A stretch of DNA of 64,000 bases, from the NCBI GenBank assembly GCA_964612975.1, contig CAZTGC010000006.1:62001-126000 (forward strand), read 5' to 3'. This DNA is from NZ13-RE01 sp964612975 (GTDB taxonomy: Bacteria; Dictyoglomota; Dictyoglomia; Dictyoglomales; Dictyoglomaceae). Of the stretch, positions 59,242 to 64,000 are shown piece after piece (the first letter of the stretch is position 1; each line of letters begins with the position of its first letter). A program made the position numbers and the translations under genes. The notes under the pieces were generated by a model. It was not told the DNA's origin and did not search any database. It was given only the letters and a program-made list of their open reading frames with translations.

Positions 59242-60452
59242 ATATAGCCTTCTTTAGTGATACCTACGAGCCCCAAAAGAATGGGGTAGTTACTGCAATT
59301 AAGTCACAAAAAAAATTCTTAGAAAATTATAAAAATAAAGTTTATCTTTTTATCCCGTATATTCCCAATTCCCCTTTAGAAGAAAACATATATAAATTAC
59401 CTTCCATTGTTTTTCCCTTTCAAAGGGAACATAGAGTAGCATCACCTTATTCTTTAAAATATGAGCTTTTATTTAAAAAACTAAAAGTTGATTTAGTCCA
59501 TACCCACACTCCATTTTCCTTAGGAATCTTTGGATGGAGTCAGGCAAAGAAAAGGAATCTACCATTAGTACATACCTTTCATACAATATTTGAGGAATAT
59601 GTATATTATATATGGGATCATTTTCCTAATATAATTAAAAGAAAGATACTTAAAGAAAAAAAAGCAAGAGATGTTGCAGCATGGATAAGTAAAACCTATT
59701 GTGAACTCTGTGATTTAATAATTGCTCCTTCAACAAAGGTTAAAAAACTTTTAGAAAATTATGGGATAGAAAAGCCCATTGAAATTCTTCCCAATGGTTT
59801 AGATTTAAAGGATTTTAAACCCTTAGATAAAAAGGTTGCCCGGGAGAGAAGAGGCTTACCCCTTGAGGGTATAATTCTATTATTTGTAGGAAGATTAGGA
59901 AAGGAAAAAAATATTAACTTTCTCTTAAAGGTAATAAGATGGCTTAAAAACAATTCAAAATATCCTTATTATTTTGTGATAGTTGGAGATAATCCCGATA
60001 AGCGTATAAAGGAAGGATTAAAAAGAGAAGTAGAAAAATACAAAATAGAGGATAGAGTTATATTTACTGGCTATTTAGATTATCCTAAAGTAATTGAATG
60101 TTATTATTCTTCTGATATTTTTGTATTTTCCTCTCTAACAGAAACGCAAGGAATGGTAGTTGGAGAAGCATTATTTTCAGGAGTTCCTGTAATCGCCTTA
60201 GAAGATCTTGCTATTAGAGACTTTGTAAAGAATGGGGAAAATGGATTTTTAATACCAAATAATACCCATAGTTTTGAAGAATTTGGAAGAAAAATAATCC
60301 TCCTAACAGAAAATAAAGAACTTTATAATGCTATGTCTCAAAATGCTAAAAAAAGTGCAGAAAATTTAAGCTCTGAAAAATTAAATAAAAAATTGTTAGA
60401 AATATATGAGAAATTAATGTTAGATTTAAAAAAAGAAAAGAAATATGCCTGA
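59238..60452 (+). CDS. GT4 glycosyltransferase (glycolipid type)
   Basis: 404 residues with the GT-B fold of family GT4. Early segments FFSDTYEPQKNGVVTAI, DLVHTHTPFSLGIFG; C-terminal donor-binding part GRLGKEKNINFLLK, and the E-x7-E motif TETQGMVVGEAL. The pattern resembles 1,2-diacylglycerol 3-glucosyltransferase-like enzymes of thermophiles, which add sugar to membrane lipids. Sugar and acceptor not certain. Overlaps NurA gene by eight bases. Confidence 0.88.
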   Translation: MNIAFFSDTYEPQKNGVVTAIKSQKKFLENYKNKVYLFIPYIPNSPLEENIYKLPSIVFPFQREHRVASPYSLKYELLFKKLKVDLVHTHTPFSLGIFGWSQAKKRNLPLVHTFHTIFEEYVYYIWDHFPNIIKRKILKEKKARDVAAWISKTYCELCDLIIAPSTKVKKLLENYGIEKPIEILPNGLDLKDFKPLDKKVARERRGLPLEGIILLFVGRLGKEKNINFLLKVIRWLKNNSKYPYYFVIVGDNPDKRIKEGLKREVEKYKIEDRVIFTGYLDYPKVIECYYSSDIFVFSSLTETQGMVVGEALFSGVPVIALEDLAIRDFVKNGENGFLIPNNTHSFEEFGRKIILLTENKELYNAMSQNAKKSAENLSSEKLNKKLLEIYEKLMLDLKKEKKYA

Positions 60453-61545
60453 TTTCATCTCATTATTTTTAGAGGAGATAAAAAGAAAAAAAGATAAATT
60501 GTTAACCTTTCTCAACTGGGATTATATTAAGGAGGAGCTCTTTGAAAGATTTTTTGAAAGCCATTGGCACTCCTTCCCTGATGAGGAATTTAATCTCCCA
60601 AGTTATGCGGTAGATGCATCTCAAAGAATTCTTTCCCTTGCCTTTGGTTCTTATATTATTATTTCCCAAGGTCTAACCTTGGGAAGAGATAATTATGAAG
60701 ATGCGAAAGTAAATATAGAGGCTCTGCCGGGCTCCATCTCCCAAAATCAATTGGAACATATTTCAGACATAATTCTTCAAAATGTTGAGATGGATCTTGC
60801 TTTAGGAGTTCTTGAAAAAGAAAAGCCTCCTTATGTTCTTTTTATAGATGGTTCCCTTTCTTCAAGAATTTCTCATATAATTTATCTCTCATCAATGGAT
60901 CTTGGAGATTATAATTCCCTCACCCTTGAAGTTCTTGAAAAAACTTTAAAATTAATTAATTTATCTAAGGAAAAAGGAATTTATCTTATCTCAATTTCAA
61001 AAATAAGTAGAGATACCTTTTTATCCCAGATAATTTCAGAATCTAAGGGAACAATTATTAAATCAAAATATTATCCTACAGATACAGAACTAATATCTTT
61101 CATCATTCCTCATAAAACAGGTTTTTCGACTCCCATCCTTTTAGGAGGAAAAAGAAGCCTTGGGAAAAAACAAATGGAAATCATAGAGACCAAAATCCAA
61201 ATAAAGGAACAACTTGAGAATATTTCTGCCTTTGTTAATCTATATCTAAGGCTTATTCCTAATGATTCTCCCCTTAGAATTGATTTTCCTTGTTATCTTA
61301 TAGGAAGAGAAGATTCTTTTCTTCCCCTTGATTATCAAATTTTACCCCAAGTAGAACTTAAAAGTATAATTTCATTAATAAGAAATAATTGCGCGGGAAT
61401 TAATGTATACCAGACCTATCTTTATCTTGTGGATAAATTGGTAAGAATAAAAAGAGATCCAGATTTGGAAAGATACAGATTTATTTTAGAAAGGGAATTG
61501 GGAAAAATATTACCCTTAGATAGGAGTCAGAGGAGGTTCTTCTAA
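60445..61545 (+). CDS. nurA: NurA-family 5'-3' nuclease
   Basis: 366 residues. NurA domain of the RNase H-like fold: metal Asp57 in YAVDASQR (55-61) and Asp135 in LFIDGSLSS (132-140); later YLRLIPNDSPLRIDFPC. NurA degrades the 5' strand of DNA ends when bound to the HerA helicase, in archaea and some thermophilic bacteria. It overlaps GT4 by eight bases and the HerA gene by one base, so they are co-translated. Confidence 0.88.
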   Translation: MPDFISLFLEEIKRKKDKLLTFLNWDYIKEELFERFFESHWHSFPDEEFNLPSYAVDASQRILSLAFGSYIIISQGLTLGRDNYEDAKVNIEALPGSISQNQLEHISDIILQNVEMDLALGVLEKEKPPYVLFIDGSLSSRISHIIYLSSMDLGDYNSLTLEVLEKTLKLINLSKEKGIYLISISKISRDTFLSQIISESKGTIIKSKYYPTDTELISFIIPHKTGFSTPILLGGKRSLGKKQMEIIETKIQIKEQLENISAFVNLYLRLIPNDSPLRIDFPCYLIGREDSFLPLDYQILPQVELKSIISLIRNNCAGINVYQTYLYLVDKLVRIKRDPDLERYRFILERELGKILPLDRSQRRFF

Positions 61546-63209
61546 TGGAAGAGGAAAAATGTGTAGGATATTTAGTAGGAGAGAGTTTTTGTGATAGATT
61601 CCAGTTTGTGACCACAAGGAAATTGGCTCCAAAAAGATTAGAGTATGTAACAATAAAAGGAACAGCAACTCCTGAGGAAGAAGTAGAAGTGTTAGCTCAA
61701 GTTGAATCCTTAAGAGCCTTCTCTGAGGTTTTAAATGAGGATCAAGAGTATGAGGCAGCAAACAAAATCTTAGGTTTAGACTATGCTATTCCCACTCATC
61801 TCATAGCAGAGACAAGGGTATTAGGATATTTAGATAAAAATAATAAAATACATTTTCCAAGATCTGTAGCTCTTCCTGGCTCTCCTGTTTTCTTAGCTTC
61901 TGACTCCCTTCTTCAAAGATTCTTTAGCCATGCAAAAAATAACTCCATTGAAATAGGTACCCTTCTTTATAGACCCAATGTCAAAGTCACCTTAGATCCC
62001 AATGGCTTAAGAAGACATCTTGCAATTATTGCCCAAACAGGAGCTGGAAAATCTTATTTGACAGGACTTCTAATAGAAAAATTAATAAAATTAGGTGCAA
62101 CAATCTTAGTCTTTGACCCTAATAGTGACTATGTCCTTTTAAGAAGAACTAGCGATTTAAGGGGATTTTCTTCCATTGCAGAAATGGTAACAATTTATAG
62201 AATCCCAGAAATTCCTACAAGATTTTCAGAGGTAGAGATAGGAGGCATCGAAAAATTTTCTATAAAATTTAGCGAGTTAGAAGATGAGCAGATTCTTGAA
62301 ATTTTAGGGATTGATGAAAAAAAGACAAATATTAGAAATTCTATAGAACATGCCCTACAAGAATTGAAAAAAGAAGGAAGAGATTTTACCCCAGAAGATT
62401 TATATGACAAGTTATCCCAATTTACAGGAGATATAAATGAAGAAGAAAAACCCATTCCCTTTGAAAATTATGAAATTGAAACAGCCAAAAGACATCAAAA
62501 AAGGGCAAAGATTAATGAAGATTTAGTAAATGGTGCAAGGAAAGCCTTAAAATACGTTAGATGGATTAAGGACTATCCCATTTGGGGTTTTGAGGATATT
62601 AAATTAGAGAAAATTTTGAAACCCTCTCATATTACCGTTGTAGATTTGGCAGGTTTAGAGAAAAATCTAATGGACCTCATTGTAAGTCATTTATTAAATG
62701 AGATATGGATGAAGGCAAAGTCAGAGGGCTTAAGATATCCTTTATTTATAGTATTAGAAGAAGCTCATAACTTTGTTCCTAACGATAGGGAAAGTAGAGG
62801 AAAAAGTACAAAATTAATTAATACAATAGCTTCAGAAGGCAGAAAATTTAAGATTTTTCTAATTGTTATTACTCAAAGGCCATATAAGATTAGTAGCAAT
62901 ACCCTTTCCCAATGTGGAAGTCAAATAATAATGAAACTAACAAATCCTAATGATCAAAACGCAGTAAAGGAAGCATCAGAAGCTTTATCTGAAAGTCTTT
63001 TTAGGGATCTTCCAGGCTTAAATATAGGAGAAGCAATTATTGTAGGAAATCTCACAAGGATTCCTGTAATTGTTAAAATTGGAAATAGGGAGACAGCAGA
63101 AGGAGGATATGATATAGATTTAGAAAAGGAATTTGAAAAGGCAAGAAGAGATGCTCTAATTCCTGATGAACCCTTTATTCCTACCGAGGAAATGGAGAGT
63201 GAGATTTAA
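61545..63209 (+). CDS. herA: HerA-type DNA translocase/helicase
   Basis: 554 residues. HerA N-terminal barrel (about 1-130), then a FtsK-like ATPase: Walker A AQTGAGKS (163-170), VFDPNSDYV, Walker B LFIVLEEAHNFVPN, sensor TQRP; arginine-rich C-terminus. Pumps along DNA to drive NurA end resection. The stop at 63207-63209 directly precedes the ATG of Mre11 (63210). With NurA and Mre11 it forms the archaeal-type end-resection set. Confidence 0.92.
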   Translation: MEEEKCVGYLVGESFCDRFQFVTTRKLAPKRLEYVTIKGTATPEEEVEVLAQVESLRAFSEVLNEDQEYEAANKILGLDYAIPTHLIAETRVLGYLDKNNKIHFPRSVALPGSPVFLASDSLLQRFFSHAKNNSIEIGTLLYRPNVKVTLDPNGLRRHLAIIAQTGAGKSYLTGLLIEKLIKLGATILVFDPNSDYVLLRRTSDLRGFSSIAEMVTIYRIPEIPTRFSEVEIGGIEKFSIKFSELEDEQILEILGIDEKKTNIRNSIEHALQELKKEGRDFTPEDLYDKLSQFTGDINEEEKPIPFENYEIETAKRHQKRAKINEDLVNGARKALKYVRWIKDYPIWGFEDIKLEKILKPSHITVVDLAGLEKNLMDLIVSHLLNEIWMKAKSEGLRYPLFIVLEEAHNFVPNDRESRGKSTKLINTIASEGRKFKIFLIVITQRPYKISSNTLSQCGSQIIMKLTNPNDQNAVKEASEALSESLFRDLPGLNIGEAIIVGNLTRIPVIVKIGNRETAEGGYDIDLEKEFEKARRDALIPDEPFIPTEEMESEI

Positions 63210-64000
63210 ATGATAAAGATTGTAGCCACTGCAGATAATCATTTAAATAGATTTTATAAAAAAATGTTTCCAGAGCAGTTGAAAAAAAGAAGAGAAAATT
63301 TAAGAAAAGCCTTTAAAGAGGTTGTAGATTTCTCCATTAAAGAAAAGGTTGATCTATTTATACAGGTGGGAGACCTTTTTGATATGCCTGATCCAAGAAA
63401 CACTGAACTTGTCTTTATTATGGAAGAGTTTTTAAATCTTAAGAATAAGGGAATAAGTATTTTTGCAGTGGCAGGAACCCACGATTCCATAACTGCTCCC
63501 GATGAAGATTCCTATCCTATTAAGATTTTTGAAAAGGCTGGAATTTTAAAAGCTTTTATAAAAACAAGAGAAATAGAGCCTTATATTTGGAAAGGAAATA
63601 ATGGAGAAAAACTATTAATCTCAGGTTTATCAACGGATTTAAGAATCAGGGGAAGGGTGAATCCCCTCTCTAACATAAAGATAAATATTAATGAAGAAAA
63701 CAATTTACTTAAAGTTTTTCTACTCCATTATTCTTTAGAAAAATTTGCCCATCCTAAAGCTCAAGAACCTCAGATTCCAGAGGGAACTTTGTATTCTCTT
63801 CCCTTTGATCTTTTCATTATTGGCCATCTCCATGAGCATAAAGATTTTATCTTTGGGAAAAAAGTATTAATTATACCGGGAGCTACAGAAAAAATAAATT
63901 TTGGAGAAGAGAAAAACGAGACAGGTTTTTATTTTATTAGATTAGAAGGAAGAAAAATACTTCCAGAATATATAAAAGTTAATTCCCAACCCATGAAATC
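63210..64000 (+). CDS. Mre11/SbcD-like nuclease (5' part; runs off window)
   Basis: About 263 codons before the window ends. Phosphoesterase of the Mre11/SbcD type: TADNHL (7-12, Asp9 and His11), VGDLFD (53-58, Asp55), VAGTHD (87-92), LLHYS and IIGHLHEH. GTHD stands for the usual GNHD, as in some SbcD proteins. Begins one base after HerA's stop. A Rad50/SbcC gene would be expected next but is outside the window. It completes the end-resection set. Confidence 0.88.
   Translation, partial: MIKIVATADNHLNRFYKKMFPEQLKKRRENLRKAFKEVVDFSIKEKVDLFIQVGDLFDMPDPRNTELVFIMEEFLNLKNKGISIFAVAGTHDSITAPDEDSYPIKIFEKAGILKAFIKTREIEPYIWKGNNGEKLLISGLSTDLRIRGRVNPLSNIKININEENNLLKVFLLHYSLEKFAHPKAQEPQIPEGTLYSLPFDLFIIGHLHEHKDFIFGKKVLIIPGATEKINFGEEKNETGFYFIRLEGRKILPEYIKVNSQPMK

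Overview
The window is AT-rich bacterial DNA with tightly packed genes, many ATGA stop/start overlaps, AGGAGG-type ribosome sites, and AGA/ATA-rich codon use. The gene set fits a thermophilic, anaerobic, sugar-fermenting bacterium. It includes HerA-NurA-Mre11 DNA-end repair genes, an EndoQ-type nuclease, an archaeal-type phosphoglucose/phosphomannose isomerase, two GH4 glycosidases, a GH36 alpha-galactosidase, a GH12 endoglucanase, and NuoE/NuoF-type electron-bifurcating enzyme subunits. My best guess is a Dictyoglomus-like or Thermotogales-like organism. This is inference from gene content, not a database match. I saw no rRNA, tRNA, CRISPR array, prophage or intact insertion sequence.

Layout. 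1-2.1 kb: decayed pieces of a sugar ABC transporter (ATPase on +, permease on -) around an intact PATAN/DUF4388 protein. 2.4-4.9 kb: xylulokinase-PfkB kinase operon. 5.0-13.4 kb: one long minus-strand redox operon (DRTGG regulator, CBS-ATPase, [FeFe]-hydrogenase-like protein, second DRTGG, frameshifted third DRTGG, PHP phosphoesterase, NuoE, anti-sigma-like ATPase, 2Fe-2S protein, NuoF, OFA transporter). It has no catalytic HydA/HndD. 13.5-23.9 kb: DUF4914-like protein and sugar catabolism (two GH4, CBM9-like secreted protein, Fe-S aldo-keto reductase, GH36), then a secreted phosphoesterase and a dead sensory-rhodopsin-transducer-like gene. 24.3-30.2 kb: a cellulose/exopolysaccharide-type locus (BcsB-like, GT2, DUF2334-like, degenerate GGDEF) preceded by a broken small gene. 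30.2-33.1 kb: TetR-controlled dehydrogenase operon. 33.1-35.3 kb: FecR protein plus an unrecognised protein. 35.3-43.7 kb: mixed housekeeping (PrsW, HAD, GltB-like, acetyltransferase, hydrolase, DUF89, threonine aldolase, two paired Cys/His proteins). 43.6-50.1 kb: MoxR-DUF58-transglutaminase behind RraA, PPC, cupin and GH12 genes. 50.4-57.7 kb: EndoQ, ParB-like, phosphoesterase, PGI/PMI, OsmC, GltX, YaaC-like, prenyl synthase. 57.7-64 kb: SIS isomerase, DUF212, GT4, NurA, HerA and Mre11; the last runs off the window end.

The parts fit together as follows. Secreted and intracellular glycosidases feed sugars to sugar kinases and isomerases. The resulting reductant is handled by the NADH/ferredoxin (NuoEF-type) complex under DRTGG/CBS control. 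A separate genome-maintenance set repairs heat-damaged DNA. At least five decayed loci show active gene loss in the accessory stretches. The most interesting points are the hydrogenase-like protein with altered catalytic surroundings in an operon lacking the usual hydrogenase, an EndoQ ending in a sliding-clamp-binding motif, a pair of proteins with matching CxxC/CxxH patterns, and promoters placed so close to start codons that the mRNAs should be leaderless.
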